Below are positions 6,996 through 14,596 of a stretch of 36,256 nt of DNA, piece after piece. How positions within the stretch are numbered: position 1 is the first letter of the stretch; each line of letters starts with the position of its first letter. A program made the translations under genes and the position numbers. Source of the DNA: Thermotogae bacterium. GTDB lineage: Bacteria; Hydrothermota; Hydrothermia; LBFQ01. Location of the stretch: assembly GCA_013153965.1 (NCBI GenBank), contig JAADDJ010000015.1, forward strand, positions 1 through 36,256, given 5' to 3'. The notes under the pieces were generated by a model. The model had not been told where the DNA came from and did no database searches. It worked only from the letters and a program-made list of their open reading frames with translations.

Positions 6996-8156
6996 TTGAA
7001 TCGGACCCTCCTCGGACTCCTGAAGACCCACAAGCTCGCGTCGCTGCTTCCCTTCGTTGATGAGGTTTTGGAGACGGACGACGGCATAGTCCTGCGATGC
7101 AAGAACGAGCTTCTGGCCAAGATGCTTCAGGACAAGTTCGCCGAGGATATAGCCGAGGTTGAGAGGGGCTTCGGCATAAAGGTGAGATTCTCCTATCCCA
7201 AGAGCGAGGTAAAGGTCTTCAGGGAGAGCTTTGAGAACTTCTTCTACGGGAAGGAGAACGAATTCACCGTAGCTGCTCTCCGGAGCGTGGCCTTGGGCAG
7301 CGGAACCGTCTCCTCCGTCTTTCTGGTGGGGGACGCGGGGATGGGCAAGAGCCATCTCCTGAAGGCTACGGCCAATCTCACGGGCTTCACGGGTAGGAGG
7401 GCCGTGTATATGACGGCCGGGGGCATACTTGATAGGCTGGTGGGCTCCTACAAGAGCGGCGGAAATCCCGACTTCTCCGAGCTGCGAAACGCGCAGGTCA
7501 TCCTGATAGACGACATACACACCCTGAAGGACAAGGTCTTCGCTCTGGAGTTCCTTAGCCGCATCATTGACAGGGCGGCGGCGAAGGGTAGGACGGTGAT
7601 AATGGCCTCGGAGTTGGACTTCCGCCGGTTCCGAAACCCTCCCTCCTTCAGGACCCGCCTCATGTCCAACCTCATCCTCCGGATACATCCCCACACCCCT
7701 CGGGTGCGTCGCCACATCCTCCACTTCCGGTTGCGGCTCCACGGTTTGGACCTGCCGAAGGAGTACGTAGATTACGTCGTGGATAAGGTGCATAACCCCC
7801 GTGCCCTCATAGGTGTGGTCGTACGACTGCGGGCCCACATGGACGTCTATGGGAGCTTGCCCGAATTCTCCCGATTCAGGGACCTCATCGCGGACCTCAC
7901 GTCCGAGGATGAGATGGATATCTTCGCCCTGTTCGGCGTCAGGGACATCCGGAGGAAGACGGCCGACTTCTATCTGGCCATATACGCCATGAGGCTCGCG
8001 GGTATGAGCGTGAAGGAGATATCCGAGAGGGCCGGATGCTCAAGGGCGAGCGTGTATAACTACATACGCAGGGCCAAGGAGATCCTCCGGAACGACCCGG
8101 AGAGGGCCGGCATCTTCAACGAGAGGATGAGACTCCTGCGGAGGGACCTCCTGTAG
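6996..8156 (+). CDS. DnaA-like AAA+ protein with atypical DNA-binding domain
   Basis: 386 aa, starting at TTG. Layout: a small N-terminal domain (1-75), an AAA+ domain (about 80-280) with Walker A GDAGMGKS (112-119), Walker B VILIDDIH (168-175), sensor 1 VIMASE (201-206), an Arg region FRTR (218-221) and sensor 2 Arg269 (NPRAL). The C-terminal helical domain (about 300-386) has a helix-turn-helix (MSVKEISERAGCSRASVYNY, 337-356). Order and motifs match DnaA, the replication initiator. However, the domain IV signature (GGRDHTTV in classical DnaA) is absent and reads GCSRASVY. It is either the chromosomal initiator with a changed origin box or a DnaA paralogue. Its TAG stop forms part of the next gene's -10. 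Confidence 0.75.
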   Translation: MNRTLLGLLKTHKLASLLPFVDEVLETDDGIVLRCKNELLAKMLQDKFAEDIAEVERGFGIKVRFSYPKSEVKVFRESFENFFYGKENEFTVAALRSVALGSGTVSSVFLVGDAGMGKSHLLKATANLTGFTGRRAVYMTAGGILDRLVGSYKSGGNPDFSELRNAQVILIDDIHTLKDKVFALEFLSRIIDRAAAKGRTVIMASELDFRRFRNPPSFRTRLMSNLILRIHPHTPRVRRHILHFRLRLHGLDLPKEYVDYVVDKVHNPRALIGVVVRLRAHMDVYGSLPEFSRFRDLIADLTSEDEMDIFALFGVRDIRRKTADFYLAIYAMRLAGMSVKEISERAGCSRASVYNYIRRAKEILRNDPERAGIFNERMRLLRRDLL

Positions 8157-8159
8157 AAT
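8154..8159 (+). promoter_or_regulatory. -10 element TAGAAT made from the upstream stop codon
   Basis: TAGAAT begins with the TAG stop of the DnaA-like gene (8154-8156) and ends six bases before TTG 8166. Confidence 0.55.
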
Positions 8160-8165
8160 CGCCCC

Positions 8166-8948
8166 TTGCGAAGGTTGAGATACGAGGATCTGCTCTGCTA
8201 CGATGCCATCGTGTGTGATCTGGATGGGGTGATATACCGGGGGCGTAGGGTGATAGAGGAGAACGTCTCCGTCCTTCGGGAGCTTCAGGGGATGGGGAAG
8301 GTGATCCGATTCCTGACCAACAACTCAACCCGAACCCCCGAGAGGTACGTGGAGAGGTTGAGGAGGGTGGGATTCTCCGTCTCTCCCCAAGACGTGATGA
8401 CGAGCGGTATGGCCACGGCCATATACCTGCAGGAGAGAGGATTTGAGAGGGCCTACGCCGTAGGCTCGCCGGCCCTAAGGGAGGTTCTGAGGAGGCGGGG
8501 GATCAAGGTCTCGGCGGTGGAGCCGGAGGTGGTGGTCGTGGGAATGGATCCGAACTTCAACTACGCCAAGCTGCGCAGGGCAGCCTCCTTCGTATTCGCC
8601 GGAAGGCCCTTCGTCGCGACTAATCCGGACACGTCCCTCCCGGTTGAGGATGGGGTCCTCCCCGGAGCCGGGGCGATGGTGGCGGCGATATCGGCGGCCT
8701 CGGGAAGGGACCCCGACGTGGTCGTGGGGAAGCCCAACCCCATCATATTCCGCATGGTGGCGAGGGATCTGGAGGGTGGCAGGATACTGTTCGTAGGGGA
8801 TCGTCTAAACACCGACATAGCGGGGGGAAACGCCGTCGGTTGGGATACGCTTCTGGTCCTGACGGGGGTCCATACCCTCGGGGACGTTGAAACTCTGGGG
8901 ATAGAGCCCACCTACTGGGTTGAGAATCTCACCCTCTCCAAGCGGTAG
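8166..8948 (+). CDS. HAD-superfamily phosphatase, subclass IIA (NagD/PGP-like)
   Basis: 260 aa from TTG 8166. HAD motif I is D18-L-D20-G-V, with TNNST (51-55) as motif II, the C2a cap domain of NagD/p-nitrophenyl phosphatases in the middle, VVGKPNP as motif III and GDRLNTDIAGG as motif IV. It should be a cytoplasmic Mg2+-dependent phosphatase of small phosphorylated metabolites such as phosphoglycolate or nucleotides. The substrate cannot be read from sequence. It overlaps the 3' end of the convergent methyltransferase gene by 37 bp. Confidence 0.85.
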   Translation: MRRLRYEDLLCYDAIVCDLDGVIYRGRRVIEENVSVLRELQGMGKVIRFLTNNSTRTPERYVERLRRVGFSVSPQDVMTSGMATAIYLQERGFERAYAVGSPALREVLRRRGIKVSAVEPEVVVVGMDPNFNYAKLRRAASFVFAGRPFVATNPDTSLPVEDGVLPGAGAMVAAISAASGRDPDVVVGKPNPIIFRMVARDLEGGRILFVGDRLNTDIAGGNAVGWDTLLVLTGVHTLGDVETLGIEPTYWVENLTLSKR

Positions 8949-9535
8949 AGGCTGACCCGTACCGTCCGCCTATCCCTGCGATGGAACCTCATCGTGCGCC
9001 TTAGGGTCAGAGGGTAGTCCCTCACCCTCTCCCACGCGAAGCCCATATCCTCGGCGAGACGACGTACGAAGGGGTCGCTATCGTGTCCCAGAAGGGTCCA
9101 TACCACGTTCGCCCCCTCCATGGCCGCCAGAAGGAACTCCCTATCGCTTCCCTTTCGCCGCATCCCGAAGGGGGGATTCATCACGACCGTATCGGCCCTG
9201 AAGTGGAATTGGGGTATCCGGGCCCTTACGAGGTATATCCTCAGGGGCCCGAAGACTTCCTCGGCGAAGGCCACATTCCTCTTGGCCGTCTTGAGGGCAT
9301 CCGAATCCACATCCACGCCGACGACCATATCGGCCCCCGCCAGAGCTGCCCCCACGCTCAGCATCCCCGTTCCGCATCCGAGGTCAAAGACCACCTTCCC
9401 CGCGATGTCCCCTCTGGCCCTGTTGAGCATATCAACGGCTACGGATGGGGGCGTGGGATACTGCTCCAGATGGGGCTTGGGGTCGGGGAAATCGCCGAGG
9501 GACTGGAGGAGGATCTCGTGCTGTTTGGTGAGCAC
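8912..9535 (-). CDS. METTL5-type RNA adenine-N6 methyltransferase (COG2263-like)
   Basis: 207 aa. The N-terminus reads KPHLEQYPTPPSVAVDML (20-37), the hallmark of METTL5 and its archaeal relatives. Then come the SAM motif DLGCGTG (51-57), the acidic motif GVDVDSDAL (73-81) and the catalytic NPPFG (120-124), followed by the METTL5-like stretch KGSDREFLLAAME. METTL5 methylates N6 of an adenosine in small-subunit rRNA near the decoding site. A role on rRNA here is inference. The GTG at 9535 nearly touches the stop of the kinase gene (TGA 9537-9539), so the pair is coupled. To my knowledge the family is mainly archaeal and eukaryotic, so a bacterial copy is notable. Confidence 0.75.
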   Translation of the reverse strand: MLTKQHEILLQSLGDFPDPKPHLEQYPTPPSVAVDMLNRARGDIAGKVVFDLGCGTGMLSVGAALAGADMVVGVDVDSDALKTAKRNVAFAEEVFGPLRIYLVRARIPQFHFRADTVVMNPPFGMRRKGSDREFLLAAMEGANVVWTLLGHDSDPFVRRLAEDMGFAWERVRDYPLTLRRTMRFHRRDRRTVRVSLYRLERVRFSTQ

Positions 9536-9536
9536 C

Positions 9537-10085
9537 TCAGAGGGCCCTCAGAAGTCCCCTTATCCACGTCCTGACGAGGATGGCGGTTGCCCGCGGGTCC
9601 TGCGTTCCATCCACGGAGATGTGGGGAATCTCGTCGGGCGGAAGCTGGGCCTCCTCCCTCATCCGCAGATAGACCTCGTAGTTCGCATCCGACGTCCCCC
9701 TCGGCCTCTCCAGCCGCCTCCTAACCACCTCCTCGGGCGCGAACACGTGTATGGCGAGGACGGGCACCCCCACCTCTATGGCGATATCCACGAAGGGACG
9801 CCTGTACTCCTCCCTTAGGAATGTGGCATCTACCAGAACGCTCCTGCCGTTTCTCAACTCTTGGGTCGTGCGCTCGCGTATGTGCGCGAACGTGCGCTCG
9901 TTCATCTCCGGCGAGTACATATGCTTGGGTAGAGGGATGTCGGGTGGGTACCCCGCCAGAGCCTTCCGTACGGCGTCAGACTCGTATATTACGAGCCCAT
10001 CCATGAGGCGGCGCAGATTTCTGGCCAAGGTCGTCTTCCCGACGCCGGGCAGACCGACCATCAGCAGAAGGACCCTCCGATTCAC
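9537..10085 (-). CDS. P-loop kinase, AAA_33 / COG0645-like
   Basis: 182 aa. Walker A is GLPGVGKTT (11-19). A DAVRKAL motif follows, then VDATF (a Walker B-like strand) and a lid rich in Arg (RRRLERPRGTSDANYEVY). These are features of the small predicted kinases related to Zeta toxin, gluconokinase and tRNA-seryl kinase. The substrate is unknown. The start is GTG 10085, eight bases after TAGAAT. It is coupled to the METTL5-type gene downstream, so a nucleotide or RNA link is possible but not shown. Confidence 0.7.
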   Translation of the reverse strand: MNRRVLLLMVGLPGVGKTTLARNLRRLMDGLVIYESDAVRKALAGYPPDIPLPKHMYSPEMNERTFAHIRERTTQELRNGRSVLVDATFLREEYRRPFVDIAIEVGVPVLAIHVFAPEEVVRRRLERPRGTSDANYEVYLRMREEAQLPPDEIPHISVDGTQDPRATAILVRTWIRGLLRAL

Positions 10086-10093
10086 TACCTGCT

Positions 10094-10099
10094 ATTCTA
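10094..10099 (-). promoter_or_regulatory. -10 element TAGAAT, leaderless type
   Basis: TAGAAT ends eight bases before GTG 10085 of the kinase gene. Confidence 0.5.
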
Positions 10100-10108
10100 C
10101 GCTCTGAC

Positions 10109-11551
10109 CTACCACCATATGGAGATTCCCTTCGGATACTCCACCTTCACGGTGCGCTCAACGCTGAAGCTCTCGCCGGGCTTCAGGGACACCTTCCACA
10201 TCATCAGACCCTCCCCGAGGTCCCTCTTGGGTTTGGGCTTGAAGGATACGGACAGGATCCTCACCTGGCTACCGGCGAAGGGTTTGCGGGCGTAGAGGGT
10301 GAGGCTTAGGGGCACGTCGCGCCCGTTCCTGACCGTTATCCGCTCAACCCGAGTCTCAATCGTGAATAGCCTCTTGTTCTTCTTGCGGTCCTTCTTCTCC
10401 TGCCTGACGAGCTTCACGTCGCCGACGATGAGGGGGTCGTATCCGGCGAATACGGTATCCTCAACTCCCCTCTGTCCCCCATCGTACTTGAATGAGGCCA
10501 CCAACTCCCCTCCCATATACACGTCCATGTGGCCCGCGAGGAGATCCTCGTCAGGCTTGAAGATGGCCTGAAAGTACGCCTTGGGCGATATCTCCGGATA
10601 TATGAACCGCTCGTAGCGGGCGCTCAGGCTCTTGCGAAAGAGCGGTATCAGGGAGGTGCCGTCGCCCTTGGCCGGTATCCGAAGTCTGCCATCGTACTCG
10701 TAGCGGGTTGATACGTACGTCATCCTACGACGGACCGGAGGCTCCACGGAGGGGTAGGAGGGTCCTCCCAACTTCAGCGCGACTCCCCTCTTGCTCTCAT
10801 AAGCTTCCATAGGCTTCGGCACGGCCACTCCGATGGTCCAGCGGCGGTGCTTGGGAATGCCGTGGAATGGGGCGTAGGCGGTGGTCAGAATCACCCGGCG
10901 GGCCTCAAGGGGTATGGGGGTGGGGTTGCGCAGCTCCGCCAACCCCTCAAGGTGGAGTTTCCCACCGGTGGGATCCGCTTGGAGCCTGTACCGGGCATCC
11001 CACCGACCGGGTATGCGGTACCGGAGGAATATCTTCCCACCCTTGAAACCCTCAAGTCTCACCGTCAAGGTGCTCTGGCTAACGTTCAGCCGGGAGAGAC
11101 GCTTCTGGATGGAGGACGAAACGGCCTTCAGGCTGTCCAGCATCTCCCGGAGGCTGTCCATGGCCACGCGATTCCTCTCTATCACCGGGCTCAAGCTGAG
11201 GAGCTGCTTCACCGACTCCTTTCCGTCCTTCTTCACGTAGGATAGGAGAAGGTCGCTCTCGTACTTGAGTCTCTCCTGCGCGGCTTGGATTTGGGAGATG
11301 CGGCGCCGAATCCGGGCGAGCTCGGTCTTGAGGCTATCGTACTTTCTCCTGTCCGCGGGTAGGACGGTATCCCTCATCGCCCTACCTATAACGTATCCGG
11401 AGGACGACCAGACCTCCAGGTCGCGCGCGCCCTTCGGTATCCCCCGGATGACCACCTCATCCACCTTCCGCTTCACGGGAAGGGTGTAATGCACCTCGGC
11501 CAGATCCGAATAGAAGATGATGGAGTCGGCCAGAACGGGGAAGAGCACCAT
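10109..11551 (-). CDS. DUF4139 / DUF4140-domain exported protein
   Basis: 480 aa. A short signal-like start (MVLFPVLADS) precedes a DUF4140-like N-terminal sandwich (about 10-60), a coiled coil (about 70-150) and a long beta-rich DUF4139 region to the end, closing with KVEYPKGISIWW as in that family. Family members are envelope-associated and of unknown function. The ATG at 11551 is directly after the stop of the transposase-remnant gene, with AGAGGA upstream, so translation is probably coupled. The protein is very rich in Lys and Arg for an exported protein, which suits a thermophile. Confidence 0.7.
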   Translation of the reverse strand: MVLFPVLADSIIFYSDLAEVHYTLPVKRKVDEVVIRGIPKGARDLEVWSSSGYVIGRAMRDTVLPADRRKYDSLKTELARIRRRISQIQAAQERLKYESDLLLSYVKKDGKESVKQLLSLSPVIERNRVAMDSLREMLDSLKAVSSSIQKRLSRLNVSQSTLTVRLEGFKGGKIFLRYRIPGRWDARYRLQADPTGGKLHLEGLAELRNPTPIPLEARRVILTTAYAPFHGIPKHRRWTIGVAVPKPMEAYESKRGVALKLGGPSYPSVEPPVRRRMTYVSTRYEYDGRLRIPAKGDGTSLIPLFRKSLSARYERFIYPEISPKAYFQAIFKPDEDLLAGHMDVYMGGELVASFKYDGGQRGVEDTVFAGYDPLIVGDVKLVRQEKKDRKKNKRLFTIETRVERITVRNGRDVPLSLTLYARKPFAGSQVRILSVSFKPKPKRDLGEGLMMWKVSLKPGESFSVERTVKVEYPKGISIWW

Positions 11552-11553
11552 CG

Positions 11554-12006
11554 CTATATCCTCTGGATGTCCTTTATCATCGGCCGCTTGGCGTTGGGCT
11601 TTATGAGTATGCGGAGGGAGACGAAGTCCTCGCGGTTGAATCGGGGGGAGCGCTTGAGCATCCTCAAGCCCTTACGGTCATAGACTATGTGGGTCCTCTT
11701 GCGGTTATACACGTTGAGGGGATTCTTGACGCTCAGGCGTCTGTCCTCCGGCTCCAGCTTGGCTATCCTCTGCTGGAGGGTTATGAAGTGGGGAACGTTC
11801 TCGGCGGGGAGCAGGGCCTTCAGGATGTTGCACAGGGAGCGGTAGCTAACGCGCAGAATATCCTTCAAGGCGGCGGCGAACTCTATGAGCCCTTTGCTGT
11901 ACTTGAAGGGGCGACCGTCCTTGAACTTGTTCATCGTTTCCAGCTCGGCCAACCAGCCCTCTATGAGCATCCTCGCCACGTGCAGATTTACTTCTACAAA
12001 CCTCAT
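11554..12006 (-). CDS. Stand-alone N-terminal domain of an IS5-like transposase (remnant or domesticated)
   Basis: 150 aa. Residues about 15-95 (GWLAELETMNKFKDGRPFKY, then YRSLCNILKALL) match the N-terminal helical domain of archaeal-type IS5 transposases. In those, a GRPxKY motif and YRQLEG-like helices precede the DDE catalytic domain. No DDE domain follows; the last 50 residues are basic and the frame stops. It has a perfect TAAAAT seven bases before its ATG and is coupled to DUF4139, so it looks expressed rather than decayed. It is either a truncated element or a domesticated DNA-binding domain. No terminal inverted repeats were seen. Confidence 0.5.
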   Translation of the reverse strand: MRFVEVNLHVARMLIEGWLAELETMNKFKDGRPFKYSKGLIEFAAALKDILRVSYRSLCNILKALLPAENVPHFITLQQRIAKLEPEDRRLSVKNPLNVYNRKRTHIVYDRKGLRMLKRSPRFNREDFVSLRILIKPNAKRPMIKDIQRI

Positions 12007-12013
12007 CGTGAGT

Positions 12014-12019
12014 ATTTTA
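12014..12019 (-). promoter_or_regulatory. -10 element TAAAAT, leaderless type
   Basis: TAAAAT ends seven bases before the ATG at 12006, in the 39-base gap after uppP. Confidence 0.5.
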
Positions 12020-12045
12020 CAGCCGAAACCGGCATAACCGGATTT

Positions 12046-12786
12046 TTAGAGAAAAAGAAAGGCACTTAGTATGGAGAGGCCAAGGGTGTATATTCCGAAC
12101 ATCCAGAAGTTTCCGCCTAAGGATAAGATTTTTCGCAGGAATATCAAACTCAAAACGCCCACCGCGAAGGTGAGGATCCAGACCACCGCGTCCCACGGAG
12201 AGAGGGAAACGTGCGAGCCGTTGAGCCGGATGGCCTCCAGTACGAATGAGCCGGCGGATGCGGGTAGAAACATCCAGAACGAGAGGGAGAAGGCCTCATC
12301 CGGGGAGACCTTCCGATGGAGGGCGACCGATATGGTGCTACCGCTACGGGAGATCCCGGGGAGCAGGGCCAGAGTCTGAAATAGTCCCATTATCAGGGCA
12401 TCGGCCCAGTTGGGCATCCTGCCGGGCTCCCGTACGAAGTAGGTGGAGAGCAGGAGAACGGACGTGAAGGCGAAGGTGAAGGGCAGTATGGAGGGGGAGG
12501 AGAAGGTGGCCTCAATCTCGGAGGCGAAGGGGACGACGGCGAAGAGGGGTAGGGTGGCCACGATGGAGAGTCTCAGGTATCTCCAGAATTCCCGGCGGTT
12601 GAAGATCTTGTCCCGAAGGACGACGATTATGGAGAGCAGGGTGGCCGAGTGGAGGAAGACCTCGTAGAATGCCCCCGGAGTGTTCAGACCGAAGAGGTGC
12701 TTGAGCATCACCAGATGACCGGAGGATGAGACCGGAAGGAACTCCGTTATACCTTGGACGATACCGAGAAGTAGTTTCGCCAACAA
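12046..12786 (-). CDS. uppP: Undecaprenyl-diphosphatase UppP (BacA)
   Basis: 246 aa integral membrane protein with about eight spans. It removes a phosphate from undecaprenyl diphosphate to recycle the lipid carrier for peptidoglycan and other wall polymers. Both catalytic motifs are present: GITEFLPVSSSGHL (12-25) and PGISRSG in the second half. It is slightly shorter than the usual 260-280 aa. The start is a TTG (12786, with a second TTG next to it), eight bases after TAGAAT, which overlaps the end of the preceding gene. Confidence 0.93.
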   Translation of the reverse strand: MLAKLLLGIVQGITEFLPVSSSGHLVMLKHLFGLNTPGAFYEVFLHSATLLSIIVVLRDKIFNRREFWRYLRLSIVATLPLFAVVPFASEIEATFSSPSILPFTFAFTSVLLLSTYFVREPGRMPNWADALIMGLFQTLALLPGISRSGSTISVALHRKVSPDEAFSLSFWMFLPASAGSFVLEAIRLNGSHVSLSPWDAVVWILTFAVGVLSLIFLRKILSLGGNFWMFGIYTLGLSILSAFLFL

Positions 12787-12792
12787 GACGGC

Positions 12793-13833
12793 CTATTCTA
12801 CGGTGGCGAACAGGTTGTCGGCCATGCGCACGACGCAGAGGTTCCAGTACCTCTCGGCCTTCTCCTGCGATATCCTGCGGTTCTCGTCCGGGGATATACC
12901 CATGCGATACGCCACCCTTCGGGCCAGTATCTCGTGGGACACGTACTTGCGACGTGCGTAGAACTCTATCCTGCGAACCAGCCTATCGGGATCCCCGGAT
13001 AGGGCGGAGTCGTAGATTTTGAACCACTCGTACATGTAGCGGTTCCTCTCCGTCCGGGCGGTTGATAGGGCCGCCTTCGTCAGGCTCCAAGCCAAGGCTC
13101 TACGGTGCTGTACGAGTACGGGGACGAAACTCTGGAGTATCCGCAAAGTTATGTGGTCGTAATTCCTCTCCATGCCGAACTTTATCCTCTGCAGTACCAT
13201 GGGGATTGTCGCCTCGGGATCCTCAAGGCCGGCGAGGGTCAGGTAGGACTTGACGTGGGCCTGAACCAGAAAGGTCATCTCCTCCGTGTCCTTGAACATC
13301 TCGGGGACCTCGGGATTCCCGCATCCCTCCAGATCCATGCCCATCCTCCTCGGGTCGCGGCCTCCACATACCAGCATAACGGCCTTGCGACAGTCCGGCC
13401 ACATCACGGGCGACTCCTCGGGGGCCATCTTTATGGAGCGGTTCAGGTACCTGTACGCGAGGGGATAGTGCCCCAGATACTCGTAGAAGAGCCGCTTGGC
13501 GCTTGATACGGTGTATTCGTTCCCTATCCTCTCCAGACGTTTCAGGTATCGCATGGCCTCCCTTGAGCGCATCCTCCCTATAAGGTTGCTTGAGAGCCTG
13601 AAGTAGAGGATGGCCAGTTTGAAGGCCTCCTTGAGGGACGGCGACAGCTCGTCCCCGTAGGTCCTGTAGAGCCTTGCTATCTCCCGCACGAACCACTCCA
13701 TCCTGCCCCACCAACCCATGTTGTGTATGGTCAGACCCATGTTGAGTAGTCGCAGGGCTTCCGTATCGTCGGAGGGGGAGAAGGAGCGGAGGCGTCTCTC
13801 CAAGTCCCTCAGGAACTCGGCCGTGGCGGGCAT
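12793..13833 (-). CDS. Helical protein of unknown function, TPR-like
   Basis: 346 aa, not recognised. It is almost entirely helical, with many Arg, Tyr and Met and helix-pair spacing that suggests a solenoid (for example AMRYLKRLERIGNEYTVSSAKRLFYEYLGHYPLAYRYLNRSI). There is a central cysteine cluster (C148, C155, C171, spread), no signal peptide and no catalytic motif. It stands between a FemAB-like acyltransferase and uppP in a wall and sugar-transfer neighbourhood. Its own TAGAAT overlaps the stop of the gene before it, and its last codons overlap the -10 of uppP. Confidence 0.6.
   Translation of the reverse strand: MPATAEFLRDLERRLRSFSPSDDTEALRLLNMGLTIHNMGWWGRMEWFVREIARLYRTYGDELSPSLKEAFKLAILYFRLSSNLIGRMRSREAMRYLKRLERIGNEYTVSSAKRLFYEYLGHYPLAYRYLNRSIKMAPEESPVMWPDCRKAVMLVCGGRDPRRMGMDLEGCGNPEVPEMFKDTEEMTFLVQAHVKSYLTLAGLEDPEATIPMVLQRIKFGMERNYDHITLRILQSFVPVLVQHRRALAWSLTKAALSTARTERNRYMYEWFKIYDSALSGDPDRLVRRIEFYARRKYVSHEILARRVAYRMGISPDENRRISQEKAERYWNLCVVRMADNLFATVE
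12795..12800 (-). promoter_or_regulatory. -10 element TAGAAT (uppP) overlapping upstream stop
   Basis: TAGAAT ends eight bases before TTG 12786. Its last T is the first base of the TAG stop of the preceding gene. Confidence 0.55.
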
Positions 13834-13842
13834 CGTGATTTT

Positions 13843-13848
13843 ATTCTA
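13843..13848 (-). promoter_or_regulatory. -10 element TAGAAT made from the upstream stop codon
   Basis: The first three bases are the TAG stop of the acyltransferase gene (13846-13848). The element ends nine bases before ATG 13833. Confidence 0.55.
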
Positions 13849-14583
13849 AGGGTGAGGCCATTTTACGAAGGAGCGGCCCAACCTGTCCCAACGTATCACG
13901 TATATCCGCCTGTCCGTATCCCCGCCCATCTCCCGCTTCAGCTTCAGACTCGCCGTCGGGGGGCTTATGCCCAGATCTATCAGGTCGTACCCTCTCTCAA
14001 GTCCGGCCGTTATGGAAAGGTGCAGCAGGTAGGTGGGTAGGTACGCGAAGTCCCGATTCCATCCCATCTGCCACAGCAGGTAGCGGTCCTTCAGGGCCAG
14101 ATTCATTATCGCGCCCACCGTACGCCCATCCACGCTCACACCTATCACATCAACCCCCCGCATCCGGTATATCCTCCGCATCGCGGCCTCGGGTATGGGT
14201 CTTCGGCCTCGGGCCTTGGCCGTCTCGGAGTACAGAGCGTAGAAGGTGGTGAAGTCCGGCTCCGTGATCTCGCACCTCTCCTCCGCTCTCCTTATGAGGC
14301 GACGGCGCTCCCGGTGATACTTCGGCCTCCCCCTTACGGCCGGGGCCACGAGGGAGATGGATGCCATCCGGTGGGGGTAGGTTAGGGCTATCTCGCCCCT
14401 GTGGTAGCGTCCCTTGAGGGCCGCGAGGGTGCGCGGCTCCAGCCTCTGCGGGGTCGCTATGGTGTAGGGGAAGGACAGGAAAGTCCTCAGAAGGAATCTG
14501 CGTCTCTCCACGCCCCAGAAGTTATCCATCTCCACGCGCCTGGCGTGGGCCAACCTCTCGGAGAATAGGATGAGATCCAACAA
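13846..14583 (-). CDS. GNAT/FemAB-like acyltransferase
   Basis: 245 aa from TTG 14583. The frame is open further upstream inside the glycosyltransferase gene, but TAGAAT (14591-14596) stands seven bases before this TTG, so the short start is preferred. The C-terminal half carries an Acetyltransf_6 (FemAB-like) pattern: TVGAIMNLALKDRYLLWQMG, then YLLHLSITAGLERGYDLIDLG and LKLKREMGG. Such enzymes transfer acyl or aminoacyl groups to sugars or peptides of the envelope. Its position next to a GT4 transferase and near uppP supports a glycan-modification role. The acceptor is unknown. Confidence 0.65.
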   Translation of the reverse strand: MLDLILFSERLAHARRVEMDNFWGVERRRFLLRTFLSFPYTIATPQRLEPRTLAALKGRYHRGEIALTYPHRMASISLVAPAVRGRPKYHRERRRLIRRAEERCEITEPDFTTFYALYSETAKARGRRPIPEAAMRRIYRMRGVDVIGVSVDGRTVGAIMNLALKDRYLLWQMGWNRDFAYLPTYLLHLSITAGLERGYDLIDLGISPPTASLKLKREMGGDTDRRIYVIRWDRLGRSFVKWPHP

Positions 14584-14590
14584 AGGAAAG

Positions 14591-14596
14591 ATTCTA
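14591..14596 (-). promoter_or_regulatory. -10 element TAGAAT made from the upstream stop codon
   Basis: Its first three bases are the TAG stop of the GT4 gene (14594-14596). It ends seven bases before TTG 14583. Confidence 0.55.

Noticed and set aside
9560-9568. TTATCCACG, a DnaA-box-like sequence
   Set aside because: It is a single copy within the P-loop kinase coding sequence with no cluster around it. Similar single hits near 5553 and 35184 are also isolated.
12021-12045. CCGG...CCGG hairpin followed by T's after uppP
   Set aside because: The T run is on the plus strand, where no gene ends, and the stem is only four base pairs.
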